The notes beneath the pieces were generated by a model. The model saw nothing but the letters and a program-made list of their open reading frames with translations. It did no database searches and was not told the DNA's origin. A program made the translations under genes and the position numbers. Of a DNA stretch of 20,452 bases, positions 1 to 6,859 are shown piece after piece. Positions within the stretch are counted from its first letter, which is position 1. Each line of letters starts with the position of its first letter. The stretch is taken from NCBI GenBank assembly GCA_005883245.1, contig VAXT01000163.1, positions 1-20,452 on the forward strand, read 5' to 3'. The DNA is from Actinomycetota bacterium. GTDB taxonomy: Bacteria; Actinomycetota; Thermoleophilia; Gaiellales; Gaiellaceae.

Positions 1-40
1 AGTTCCACCAGAAGCGCCCGAACGAACGCAGCCGTCTCAT
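1..40 (-). CDS. Start of a downstream gene, cut by the window edge
   Basis: An ATG at 40-38 shares the bases ATGA with the stop codon of the upstream membrane-protein gene, the coupling used repeatedly in this window. The 13 visible residues begin MRRLRSFGRFWWN, a basic and aromatic start typical of a small membrane protein entering its first helix. A GGGAG purine stretch lies just before the ATG. The gene continues past position 1, so no function can be given. It is probably the last or next gene of the aldo/keto reductase - COG4280 group. Confidence 0.55.
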   Translation of the reverse strand, partial: MRRLRSFGRFWWN

Positions 41-792
41 GCTCCCGCACCCGCGGTGACGGTCGCGAGACGCTGGCGGCGAAGCAGGCGCACGAGCCCG
101 TACGAGAGCAGCCACACGAACCCGACCACGCCGAGCAGCGACAGCTCGTCCCCGGGCCAGGCGACGCCTGCGCCCTCGGCGGCCCAGAAGCAGCCGAAGC
201 TCGTCAGCATCACGCCGACTGTGTACTTGATCGTGTTCTCGGGAACCCGCTCGAGCGGCTTGCGGACGAGCACGCCGACGACGGCCACAAGGGCGACGGC
301 CACCGCGGCGCCTGCGATCGCGACGTCGAACCGTCCCTGAGCCGCGCCGAAGGCGATGACGATGAAGACGACCTCGAGACCCTCGAGCAGCACGCCCTTG
401 AAGGCGACCGTGAACGCGTACCAGTCGACCCCGCCGCGTTCGTCGGCACCCGCCGCGGCCGCCCGCTCACGCTCCTCTCGGAATGCCTCGTCCTCGTCGT
501 GGAGCGCCTTGTAGCCGCTCGCGCGGAGAATCGCCTTGCGCAGCCACTGCAGGCCGAAGACGAGCAGGAGCGCGCCGATGACCAGGCGCAGGCCGTCGAT
601 CGGAACGTGCCCGAGCGCAGGCCCGAGCACCGCGATCAGGAGCGCGAGCACGAGCAGCGCGACCCCGACGCCGATCAGCGTCGACCGCCAGCCCCGAACC
701 ACGCCGACCCCGAGGACGATCGTCAGTGCCTCGACAGCCTCCACGGCGCTCGCGAGGAAGGCTCCGAGGGCGAGGAGGATCGTTCCGGTCAT
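37..792 (-). CDS. COG4280-type multi-pass membrane protein
   Basis: A 251-residue integral membrane protein with about seven hydrophobic segments. It is recognised by overall pattern as the uncharacterised COG4280 family; the function is unknown. The first half (residues about 5-90) and second half (about 125-238) each begin with a helix carrying a glutamate pair: E18/E21 in AVEAVEALTIV and E137/E140 in LLEGLEVVFIV. A charged cytoplasm-like loop (about 92-122) separates the halves. This inverted or tandem duplication with ExxE helices resembles ion transporters of the GDT1/LysE/FTR1 type, but that is an analogy only. It lies 9 bases downstream of the aldo/keto reductase stop and overlaps the next gene by ATGA, so it is probably co-transcribed with both. 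The start is an ATG with no strong ribosome site. Confidence 0.85.
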   Translation of the reverse strand: MTGTILLALGAFLASAVEAVEALTIVLGVGVVRGWRSTLIGVGVALLVLALLIAVLGPALGHVPIDGLRLVIGALLLVFGLQWLRKAILRASGYKALHDEDEAFREERERAAAAGADERGGVDWYAFTVAFKGVLLEGLEVVFIVIAFGAAQGRFDVAIAGAAVAVALVAVVGVLVRKPLERVPENTIKYTVGVMLTSFGCFWAAEGAGVAWPGDELSLLGVVGFVWLLSYGLVRLLRRQRLATVTAGAGA

Positions 793-801
793 GCGACCGG
801 G

Positions 802-1776
802 TTAGAAGTCGATTCCCGAGACCGGGTGCGGGACATACGGTTCCTCGACCCTTGCGATCTGATCTTCGCTCAGTGACAGCTCTTCGGCGGCGAGTGCGTC
901 CTCGACGTGCTCGAGCTTCGTCGCGCCGACGATCGGCGCGGTGACGCCCGGCTTCTGGAGTAGCCACGCGAGCGCGGCCTGCGCCGGCGGGACGCCCGCG
1001 TCATTTGCCACCTCGTCGAGGCGCTCGATGACCGGGACGTCGAGCTCCGGGTCGTAGAGCGAATCGCGGAACGGGTCGCTCCTGCCGCGGGTCGTCGCCC
1101 GCTCCTCCGACGATTCGGGGCTGCGTGCCAGCAGCCCGCGCGCGAGCGGGCTCCACGGGACGATGCCGATCCCCTGGTCGAGGCACTGCGGGATCATCTC
1201 CCGCTCCTCCTCGCGGTAGATCAGGTTGTAGTGGTTCTGCATCGAGACGAACGGCGTCCGCGCGACGCGCTGCGCCTTCGCGAACTGCCATGCGCGCATG
1301 CTGCTGGCGCCGACGTAGCGCGCCTTGCCGGCCTTCACGACGTCGTGGAGCGCCTCCATCGTCTCCTCGATCGGCGTCGAGTCGTCCCAGCGGTGGATCT
1401 GGTAGAGGTCGACGTAGTCGAGCCCGAGCCGCTGCAGGGAGCCGTCGATCGACGCGAGGATGTGCTTGCGGGAGAGGCCACGCCCGTTCTCGCCGGGCAT
1501 CGTCCTTCCGTTGACCTTCGTGGCGACGACGTACTCCTCGCGCATCCCGAAGAGCTTGCGGAGCAGGTTGCCGGTCACGACCTCGCTCTGGCCGCCGTTG
1601 TAGACGTCGGCGGTGTCGAAGAAGATGATCCCGTCCTCGACGGCGCGCTTGACGATCGGTTCGGCCTCAGCCTCGTCGAGCGCCCACTCCCGGCTCTCGT
1701 GCTTGCCGAAGCTCATCATCCCGAGGCACACCCGCGAGACTCGCAGCCCTGTGTCGCCAAGGTTCACGTAGTCCAT
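802..1776 (-). CDS. Aldo/keto reductase
   Basis: A 324-residue cytosolic NADPH-dependent oxidoreductase of the aldo/keto reductase superfamily, (beta/alpha)8 barrel, closest in feel to the YajO / Kv-beta-like group. The catalytic tetrad is visible: D54 in FFDTADVYN, Y59, K87 in VVATKVNG and a histidine in DLYQIHRWD. The C-terminal GATKLEHVEDAL segment is the usual cofactor phosphate-binding part. The start at 1776 is chosen because AGGAGGT (1781-1787 on the other strand) sits directly upstream and the protein then begins MDYVNLGDTGLRVSRVCLG, as in the family. A longer frame back to 1854 adds 26 residues with no family match. The substrate cannot be told from sequence. It leads the minus-strand group with the COG4280 protein. 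Confidence 0.95.
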   Translation of the reverse strand: MDYVNLGDTGLRVSRVCLGMMSFGKHESREWALDEAEAEPIVKRAVEDGIIFFDTADVYNGGQSEVVTGNLLRKLFGMREEYVVATKVNGRTMPGENGRGLSRKHILASIDGSLQRLGLDYVDLYQIHRWDDSTPIEETMEALHDVVKAGKARYVGASSMRAWQFAKAQRVARTPFVSMQNHYNLIYREEEREMIPQCLDQGIGIVPWSPLARGLLARSPESSEERATTRGRSDPFRDSLYDPELDVPVIERLDEVANDAGVPPAQAALAWLLQKPGVTAPIVGATKLEHVEDALAAEELSLSEDQIARVEEPYVPHPVSGIDF

Positions 1777-2031
1777 TTCGACCTCCTGGTAGTCACCGCT
1801 CGAGGACAGCGCGAAACGCGTCTGCGTCGTGTTCCGTGTAGCGGAGCTCTTCACAGGCTAGTCCGGGCTGAGATGACCCAGCTGCGTCGGGCCGGTGGAT
1901 GCGGGCGAAGGCACGGTGTGCTCGGAACGGTTTGTGCCCGCTCTGCGGTCGGGCGAGGAGCCCTCTGCACGACGCGTTCGGGTGCACCGCGAAGGAGCGC
2001 TCCGGCACGAGGGCGACCTGACCCTTCGAGG

Positions 2032-2100
2032 CATGTCCCGGGACCAGGTCCCGGGACACGTCCCTAGCGGACCAGGCTCGGGACCAGGTCCCGGGACATG
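2032..2100. repeat. Two copies of a 19-21 base palindrome in a larger inverted repeat
   Basis: Two near-identical palindromic units are centred near 2046 and 2086, each of the form CCCGGGACC-A-GGTCCCGGG (the left arm of the second reads CTCGGGACC). The outer arms CATGTCCCGGGACC (2032-2045) and GGTCCCGGGACATG (2087-2100) are exact reverse complements, so the whole 69 bases can also fold as one long hairpin. The block does not look coding. The form resembles REP-type or MITE-like interspersed repeats; a regulatory or terminator role is possible but neither flanking gene points into it. No further copy was seen in the window. Confidence 0.75.
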
Positions 2101-2181
2101 TGCTTTGCGGACCTGGCGCGGGCGCATGCACACGCGGGCCGTGCTCGGCACGTTGGGCGCACCTCGTCGGAAAGGAGATCG

Positions 2182-2328
2182 TCAGGCGGGGGCCGCGATC
2201 GTCGGCGCGAGCGGCTGCGCTCCGCATCCCGGGCGGCAGTAGATGCCGGTCGTGACCACGCCCGAGATCCGGTCCATGGGCCCAGATATAGCGCGAGCCG
2301 GTGTGTGAAACCAGCCGGATCCGGACAT
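2182..2328 (-). pseudogene. Remnant of an Ada-type metal-binding (Cys-Zn) domain
   Basis: The minus strand reads GVVTTGIYCRPGCGAQPL followed after about a dozen residues by a TGA stop. The TTGIYCRPxC block is the first Cys pair of the N-terminal zinc/methyl-phosphotriester domain of Ada/AdaA DNA-alkylation repair proteins, and the CRPGCGA variant is familiar from actinobacterial members. The frame is only 48 residues from an ATG at 2328 (31 from the ATG at 2277). The expected second Cys pair is absent; past the stop in the same frame only a lone RVCMRPR is found. The palindrome block lies just downstream. I infer a degraded fragment rather than a working gene. The motif match is strong, but the extent is a guess. 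Confidence 0.45.
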
Positions 2329-2438
2329 CCCAGTACGTGTCCGTATCCGGCGAGATCCTGACCCGGCAATCCAGCAAGCTCTCGCCGACGAAACAATCGA
2401 AGGAGGTGGACGCGATACTCGAAACGCGGGAAGACTCG

Positions 2439-2819
2439 ATGGATGCGCAGGCGCGAGCCGAAGAGGCCGAAGCGGTCGCGATCCTCCACCGCCTGAACGA
2501 GCAGTACATCCGCGCGTTCGTCGAGGCCGACGTCCCGTGGTACGTGGAGAACCTGAGCGCGGCGTTCACGTGCTCGCTCGCCGACGGAAGGCGCATCGGC
2601 AAGGAAGAGTTCCTGCACATGGTCGCCGCGGGGCCGGGGGTGACCGACGTGACCTTCGACGAGATCGACGTCAAGCCGCTCGGGAACGTGGCACTCGTGC
2701 ACGGGGTCACGCATTTCGTGCGCGACGGCGAGCGGATGTCGTCGCGCTACACGGACATCTGGCAGCGGCGAGACGGGCGCTGGCGGGCGGTCGCCGCCCA
2801 GCTCACAACCGTGGCCTGA
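2439..2819 (+). CDS. DUF4440 / NTF2-like family protein
   Basis: A 126-residue small cytosolic protein with the NTF2/SnoaL cone-fold pattern: an N-terminal helix (AILHRLNEQYIRAFVEAD), a middle strand region with VALVHGVTHFV, and the typical end RYTDIWQRRDGRWRAVAAQ seen in DUF4440 proteins. Such proteins are usually ketosteroid-isomerase-like or stress-related and no substrate can be assigned. The ATG at 2439 is preferred because GGGAAG lies 5 bases upstream and the family fold starts there. A longer frame to 2301 would add 46 residues without family character, although an AGGAGG at 2401-2406 lies in that stretch with no well-spaced start behind it. It is convergent with the next gene, 18 bases apart. 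Confidence 0.85.
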   Translation: MDAQARAEEAEAVAILHRLNEQYIRAFVEADVPWYVENLSAAFTCSLADGRRIGKEEFLHMVAAGPGVTDVTFDEIDVKPLGNVALVHGVTHFVRDGERMSSRYTDIWQRRDGRWRAVAAQLTTVA

Positions 2820-2837
2820 GCTACGGACGTCAATGGG

Positions 2838-3236
2838 TCAGCTCTCGGCGAGCTGCTGCGCCACCTCCCAGATGTGACCGTCCGGATCCGTGAACGCGGC
2901 GGTGCGCATCCCCCACTCGCGGTCGATGGGGCCGTTGAGGAGCTCCACCCCGCGCTCCGCAATGTCCGCGACGACCGCATTCGCGTCCTCGACCCAGATC
3001 GTCAGCTGAAAGCGCGTTCCCGTCTCGGGGCCGCCGACGCCCGCGGGCGCGATCAGCTCGTGCGCCGCCGGCCTGGCGAGCAGGTTGACGATCGTGTTCT
3101 CGAACCGGAAGGCGGCCGAGCTCTCGTCCTCGTAGACCACGGGCGCGTCGAAGACCTGCTCGTAGAACGCCTTCGACCGCGCCGGATCCTCGACGAACAA
3201 CGTGATCGCGCCGACGCTCTTCAGCGACTCGCTCAT
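2838..3236 (-). CDS. VOC (glyoxalase/bleomycin-resistance fold) family protein
   Basis: A 132-residue protein with the two beta-alpha-beta-beta-beta modules of the vicinal-oxygen-chelate superfamily. The first is VGAITLFVEDPARSKAFYEQVF, the standard VOC opening; the second ends in FTDPDGHIWEVAQ, the standard closing strand with a metal-site glutamate. Members include dioxygenases, isomerases and antibiotic-binding proteins; the short soluble form here cannot be assigned a substrate. AGAGGAG upstream of the ATG supports the start. It lies 70 bases downstream of the GFA-family gene on the same strand and may be co-transcribed with it. Confidence 0.93.
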   Translation of the reverse strand: MSESLKSVGAITLFVEDPARSKAFYEQVFDAPVVYEDESSAAFRFENTIVNLLARPAAHELIAPAGVGGPETGTRFQLTIWVEDANAVVADIAERGVELLNGPIDREWGMRTAAFTDPDGHIWEVAQQLAES

Positions 3237-3306
3237 TTCCGACTCCTCTCGCTTTGGTGACTAGTCCCTGTTCAGACAGCGGCCACGTACAGAACTCATC
3301 GGGACG

Positions 3307-3714
3307 CTAGGCCGTCGCGTGCCCGTCGAACTGCGGCAGGTCGTCCGTGATCTCGAACCACGGCGCCTTGGAGCCGACGAAGATGTGCTTCGTCGGCCTC
3401 ATGCCGGGCTCGTCGACGAGCGAGCCGAGCGCAACGTGGACGTACTCGCCGTCGCGCACGACCGAGTAGAGGAGCGAGCCGCACTTGGCGCAGCGTGTGT
3501 CGTTCAGCGTCTCCTCGCCGTGGACGAGCAGCGAGTCGCCGCCCTCCAGCACCTCAAGCTTCCCGCTCTCGATGCCCGCGAACGGCTTGAACGCAGAGCC
3601 CGTTGCGGCGCGGCAGCGCGAGCAGTGGCAGTTCGAGGCGTACAGGAACTCGTCCGCCACGCGGTAACGGACCGCTCCGCACTCGCACCTTCCGTTTAGC
3701 ATCTCGGACGCCAC
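3307..3714 (-). CDS. GFA (CENP-V/GFA domain) zinc-binding protein
   Basis: A 135-residue protein with the complete zinc-cysteine pattern of the GFA family: C10 and C12 in GRCECGAVRY, C29, C31 and C34 in SNCHCSRCR, and C75 and C78 in TRCAKCGSLLYS. The family is named after glutathione-dependent formaldehyde-activating enzyme, but most members have no proven activity, so only zinc binding is claimed. The listed start is a GTG (MASEM...); an ATG four codons later, giving MLNGRCECG as many relatives start, is an equal candidate because neither has a clear ribosome site. It is divergent from the CBS gene, with only 56 bases between. Confidence 0.93.
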   Translation of the reverse strand: MASEMLNGRCECGAVRYRVADEFLYASNCHCSRCRAATGSAFKPFAGIESGKLEVLEGGDSLLVHGEETLNDTRCAKCGSLLYSVVRDGEYVHVALGSLVDEPGMRPTKHIFVGSKAPWFEITDDLPQFDGHATA

Positions 3715-3729
3715 GCGCCCATTGTCTCG

Positions 3730-3735
3730 TAAGCT
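3730..3735 (+). promoter_or_regulatory. Candidate -10 box for the CBS operon, with strong ribosome site
   Basis: TAAGCT fits the TANNNT consensus of actinobacterial -10 boxes and would place transcription start near 3742. That gives a short leader in which GGAAGGAGG (3758-3766) lies 4 bases before the GTG at 3771. No clear -35 was seen. It is the only promoter visible for the four-gene operon. Confidence 0.4.
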
Positions 3736-3770
3736 GCAACTGTCGTTCTCAGCCAGCGGAAGGAGGCGAC

Positions 3771-4202
3771 GTGAACCGCGTATCGGAGATCCTCGGCGAC
3801 AAGGGTCACGACGTGCTCGAGATCGAGGCGGATGCTCCTGTCCTCGAGGCGGTCAAGCGGATGGTCGACGCGAACGTTGGCTCGCTGCTCGTGACGAAGG
3901 ACGGTGACGTCGCCGGAATCGTGTCCGAACGGGACTACCTGCGCCGCGTGGCGCGCGACGGGCCGACCGGCGACGAGGTGACCGTCGGCGAGATCATGTC
4001 CTCGCCGCTGATCGTCGTCAGCCCGGAGACGACGATCGACGAGTGCATGGCGCTGATGACCGACCGGCGCATCCGTCACGTTCCGGTCGTCGAAGGCGGC
4101 GAGGTGGTCGGGATCGTCTCGATCGGCGACGTCGTCAAGTTCAAGTCGAAGCAGCAGAGCTTCGAGATCCGGTACCTGACCGACTACATCACCGCGGGCT
4201 GA
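3771..4202 (+). CDS. Two-CBS-domain protein
   Basis: A 143-residue stand-alone CBS pair. CBS1 spans about residues 14-62 (ending GIVSERDYLRRV) and CBS2 about 78-128 (MSSPLIVVSPETTIDECMALMTD, ending GIVSIGDVVK). A Bateman module of this kind binds adenine nucleotides and signals energy state to partner proteins. The C-terminal helix (about 129-143) is typical of the single-module bacterial group. The GTG start is fixed by the strong GGAAGGAGG ribosome site four bases upstream; the open frame upstream is not family-like. It is the first gene of the operon with the unknown protein, the OCD enzyme and the dehydratase, and its TGA is overlapped by the next frame. Confidence 0.93.
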   Translation: MNRVSEILGDKGHDVLEIEADAPVLEAVKRMVDANVGSLLVTKDGDVAGIVSERDYLRRVARDGPTGDEVTVGEIMSSPLIVVSPETTIDECMALMTDRRIRHVPVVEGGEVVGIVSIGDVVKFKSKQQSFEIRYLTDYITAG

Positions 4203-4945
4203 ACGAGACGCTGACAGATGCGCGTCGCGCCCTCTTCGGCGGGCTGATCGACCACGCGCCGACCTTTCCGCCGGAGGAGCTGCCGCTCGACGAGGGGCTT
4301 GCCGAGCACCGACGCGTGCGTGCGGGCGACGCGGGCTGGATCGTGAACCGCTTCGTCTGCCCCGCCTCGAAGCTCGGCGAGCTCGGCGACGAGCGGCTTC
4401 GGCTCTCGGTCGTGATCGACACACGCGAGCTCCCGCTCCCTGATCCGAGGATCGAGGCCTTCGAGGCTGGGGGGGTCGATCCCGAGGTGCTGTTCGACGC
4501 GGCACCTGAGGTGTACTGCGAGCTGCCTCTTCGCGATGACTTCTCGTTCCGGATCCTGCAGCTCGGCGAGCTCGAGCTGCGCGCGAAGGTGCGCTGCGGC
4601 GGCTCGGTGCTGCCCTCGGTCCCGTCGTTGGCCGAGTTCGTGCAGGCGTGCCGCCGGCTCGAGGTGCCCTTCAAGGCAACGGCCGGGCTGCACCATCCGC
4701 TGCGCCGCGGGCACGAGCACGGTTTCCTCAACCTGCTCGCGGCGGCGGTGTTCGAGGACGAGGAGGACGCGCTCGCGGAGGAGGATCCCGACGCATTCGG
4801 AGTCTCGGCCGAGTCCTTCCAGTGGCGGGATCGGTCGGCCGGCGCCTACGAGATCGCCCAGGCGCGGGAGCTCTTCGTCAGCTTCGGAAGCTGCAGCGCG
4901 CAGGAGCCGATCGACGGCCTCGCGGCGCTCGGCATGCTCCCCTGA
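4199..4945 (+). CDS. Conserved protein of unknown function with FKATAGLHHP motif
   Basis: A protein of about 248 residues that I recognise only as a recurring actinobacterial unknown. Conserved-looking blocks are LIDHAPTFPPEELPL (residues 17-31), RFVCPASKL (51-59), RAKVRCGG (128-135) and VPFKATAGLHHPLR (156-169), followed by HGFLNLLAAA. The alternating strand/helix pattern with an invariant-looking Lys, HH and GG late in the chain suggests a TIM-barrel-like enzyme; that is inference. There is no ATG, GTG or TTG near the N-terminus: the first in-frame GTG is about 40 residues in, inside a conserved block. The likely start is a CTG at 4199 (sharing CTGA with the CBS stop) or at 4211. It is 2 bases from the OCD gene, so translation is probably coupled to both neighbours. 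Confidence 0.78.
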   Translation: MNETLTDARRALFGGLIDHAPTFPPEELPLDEGLAEHRRVRAGDAGWIVNRFVCPASKLGELGDERLRLSVVIDTRELPLPDPRIEAFEAGGVDPEVLFDAAPEVYCELPLRDDFSFRILQLGELELRAKVRCGGSVLPSVPSLAEFVQACRRLEVPFKATAGLHHPLRRGHEHGFLNLLAAAVFEDEEDALAEEDPDAFGVSAESFQWRDRSAGAYEIAQARELFVSFGSCSAQEPIDGLAALGMLP

Positions 4946-4947
4946 TC

Positions 4948-5877
4948 GTGCTCGTCCTCTCGCGCGCCGACGTCCGCCGCCTCCTCGACCTCGATCGGCT
5001 ACTCGACGCGCTCGAGCGTGCGTTCGTCGAGCTCAGCGCCGGGCGTGCGTCCGTTCCGTCGCGCATCGCTGCGCACACCGAGCGCGGGCTTCTCGCCGCC
5101 ATGCCGGGGTACGCGGATGGGATCCTCGAGACGAAGCTCGTCTCGGTCTTCCCCGGGAACCACGAGGTCGGCCTGCCCACCCACCAGGCCACGATCGCAC
5201 TCTTCGACGACGAGACCGGGAAGCCGCTCGCGCTCATGGACGGCACCGAGATCACGGCGGTGCGGACGGGCGCTTCGTCGGCCGTGGCTTCGCGCGCCCT
5301 CGCACGGGAGGACGCGCGCGTGCTGGCCGTGCTCGGAGCGGGAGTGCAGGCGCGCTCGCACATCGACGCGATGCGGCGCGTGCGGGAGCTCGCCGAGGTG
5401 CGGGTCGCGAGTCGGACGCTGGAGCATGCCCAGGCGCTGGCCGAGGAAATCGGCGGCACGCCCTACGCCTCGTTCGAAGAAGCCGTCGACGGAGCGGACA
5501 TCGTCTGCGCCTGCACCGACGCGGGCGAGCCGATCGTCAGCGCCGCGTGGCTCGCGCCGGGGATGCACGTGACCTCGGTCGGAGCATCCCGCGAGGGGCC
5601 CGAGCTCGACCCGGCGGTCATGAGCAGCGGGCTCCTCGTCGTCGAGTCGCGCGTCGCCTTCGAGCCGTACCCGGCCGGAGCGCATGAGCTTCAGGGGCTC
5701 GACCCGGGCTCGGCCGCCGAGCTGGGCGAGATCCTGGCCGGCACGCGCGAGGGCCGCACCTCGGCCGAGCAGATCACGGTCTACAAGTCGATGGGGCACG
5801 CGGTCGAGGATGCGGCCGCGGCCGGGCTCGTCTACCGCCGCGCGCTCGAGGGCGGCGGCGTCGAGGTCGAACTGTGA
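4948..5877 (+). CDS. Ornithine cyclodeaminase / mu-crystallin family enzyme
   Basis: A 309-residue NAD(P)-dependent enzyme with the family length and layout: an N-terminal substrate domain with K63 in ETKLVSVFPGN and the MDGTEITAVRTGA block (98-109), a Rossmann nucleotide site with VLGAGVQARSH (128-138), TSVGASREGPELD, and the C-terminal ITVYKSMGHAVEDAAAA. Family members include ornithine cyclodeaminase, alanine dehydrogenase, ketimine reductases and the iminosuccinate reductase BhcD. Which reaction applies here cannot be read from these motifs. The GTG start at 4948 lies 2 bases after the previous stop. Its TGA overlaps the GTG of the next gene (GTGA). Pairing with a serine/threonine-dehydratase-like enzyme suggests the two act in one amino-acid pathway. 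Confidence 0.93.
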   Translation: MLVLSRADVRRLLDLDRLLDALERAFVELSAGRASVPSRIAAHTERGLLAAMPGYADGILETKLVSVFPGNHEVGLPTHQATIALFDDETGKPLALMDGTEITAVRTGASSAVASRALAREDARVLAVLGAGVQARSHIDAMRRVRELAEVRVASRTLEHAQALAEEIGGTPYASFEEAVDGADIVCACTDAGEPIVSAAWLAPGMHVTSVGASREGPELDPAVMSSGLLVVESRVAFEPYPAGAHELQGLDPGSAAELGEILAGTREGRTSAEQITVYKSMGHAVEDAAAAGLVYRRALEGGGVEVEL

Positions 5878-6827
5878 TCCCGCTGGCCGAGATCGAAGCG
5901 GCTCGCAAGCGCCTGGCCGGTGCGATCGTCCGCACACCACTCGTTCGACTCGAGCTCGTGGACGCGCCTGCAGAGATCTACCTCAAGCTCGAGAACCTCC
6001 AGCCGATCGGCGCCTTCAAGCTGCGCGGCGCGGGCAACGCGCTCCTGCTCGCCTCGCCCGACCAGCTCGAGCAGGGCGTCTGGACGGCCAGCGCCGGCAA
6101 CATGGCGCAGGGCCTCGCCTGGTGGGCGCGCCGCCTCGGCGTGCACTGCACCGTCGTCCTTCCCGACACCGCTCCGGAGACCAAGATCGCAGCGATCAGA
6201 CGGCTCGGCGCGGACATGATCCCGGTCACGTTCGAGGAGTGGCACGAGGTCTTCCGCACCCGCACGTTCGCGGGTCTCGACGGCCTGCACGTGCACGCCT
6301 TCAGCGACGACGCGGTCATGGCCGGCAACGGCACGATCGCCCTCGAGATCCTCGAGGACCTGCCCGAGGTGGATGCGATCGTCGCGCCGTACGGAGGCGG
6401 CGGCCTCTCGTGTGGCATCGCATCGGCGATCCGTGCGCTATCCCCGTCGTGCAGGGTCTTCGCGGCCGAGGTCGCCACAGCCGCCCCGCTCGCCCCCTCG
6501 CTCGAGGCCGGGCACCCGGTGCAGGTCGACTACACGCCGAGCTTCGTCGACGGGATCGGCTCGCCCGAGGTCTTCCCGGAGATGTTCGAGCTCGCACGAG
6601 AGCTCCTGGACGGTGTACTGGTCGCCGAGCTCGCCGAGGTGGAAGACGCGGTCCGGCTCCTCGCCGAGCGGGCGAGGGTCGTCGCCGAGGGCGCCGGTGC
6701 CGTCCCCGTGGCACTCGCACGAAGCGGAGCCGCGGGCACCGGCAAGGTCGTCTGCGTCGTCTCCGGCGGCAACATCGACGCCTCGAAGCTGGCGGAGATC
6801 CTCGGCGGCTCATCGAGCCCGATGTAG
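5874..6827 (+). CDS. Threonine/serine dehydratase-like PLP enzyme (fold type II)
   Basis: A 317-residue cytosolic PLP enzyme. The PLP lysine is K49 in PIGAFKLRGA; the substrate loop is SAGNMAQG (73-80); the phosphate-binding glycine loop is GGGGLS (174-179); and the late SGGNID matches the cofactor-pyridine site. The length corresponds to a catalytic domain without the ACT regulatory domain of biosynthetic IlvA, so a catabolic dehydratase or racemase (TdcB, EutB, hydroxyaspartate dehydratase or serine racemase type) is more likely. The start is a GTG overlapping the OCD stop by four bases, so the two proteins are almost certainly made together. In ectoine use (EutB/EutC) and the beta-hydroxyaspartate cycle (BhcB/BhcD) the same two families are paired. 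Confidence 0.93.
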   Translation: MIPLAEIEAARKRLAGAIVRTPLVRLELVDAPAEIYLKLENLQPIGAFKLRGAGNALLLASPDQLEQGVWTASAGNMAQGLAWWARRLGVHCTVVLPDTAPETKIAAIRRLGADMIPVTFEEWHEVFRTRTFAGLDGLHVHAFSDDAVMAGNGTIALEILEDLPEVDAIVAPYGGGGLSCGIASAIRALSPSCRVFAAEVATAAPLAPSLEAGHPVQVDYTPSFVDGIGSPEVFPEMFELARELLDGVLVAELAEVEDAVRLLAERARVVAEGAGAVPVALARSGAAGTGKVVCVVSGGNIDASKLAEILGGSSSPM

Positions 6828-6847
6828 TGATTTCCCCGAGACCGCGT

Positions 6848-6853
6848 TATCGT
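6848..6853 (+). promoter_or_regulatory. Candidate leaderless -10 box for the propeller gene
   Basis: TATCGT (TANNNT form) ends 6 bases before the ATG at 6860. No ribosome site is present in the 32-base gap after the dehydratase gene, so transcription probably starts at or next to the start codon. Confidence 0.4.
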
Positions 6854-6859
6854 CCGGCC

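Larger units (their letters stand above)
1777..2438. other. 660-base divergent intergenic region
   Basis: This is the longest gene-free stretch, between the divergent starts of the aldo/keto reductase and the NTF2-like gene. It must hold promoters for both, though I could not pick convincing -35/-10 pairs. About 1790-2030 shows nothing I recognise; the open frames there have low-complexity Arg/Pro/Gly translations. The part at 2032-2100 holds two palindromes, and 2182-2328 holds an Ada-like remnant on the minus strand; both are listed separately. Together this looks like a decayed region that once held at least one gene. Confidence 0.6.

Noticed and set aside
1777..1854. Longer start for the aldo/keto reductase at 1854
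   Set aside because: The added residues do not match the family, and AGGAGGT lies right before the ATG at 1776.
1858..2242. Open frames of about 100 codons on both strands with GPGPG or Arg-rich translation
   Set aside because: They are created by the palindrome block and the GC bias; no ribosome site, promoter or family pattern was seen.
2301..2438. Longer start for the NTF2-like protein at 2301
   Set aside because: The added 46 residues lack family character and overlap the Ada remnant on the other strand; GGGAAG precedes the ATG at 2439.
3696..4505. A 269-codon minus-strand frame across the CBS gene
   Set aside because: The translation is low complexity and opposite two well-supported genes.
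5684..6859. Extension of the propeller gene back to 5684
   Set aside because: This stretch is an Arg/Ser/Pro-rich shadow of the OCD and dehydratase genes; the signal peptide begins at the ATG at 6860.
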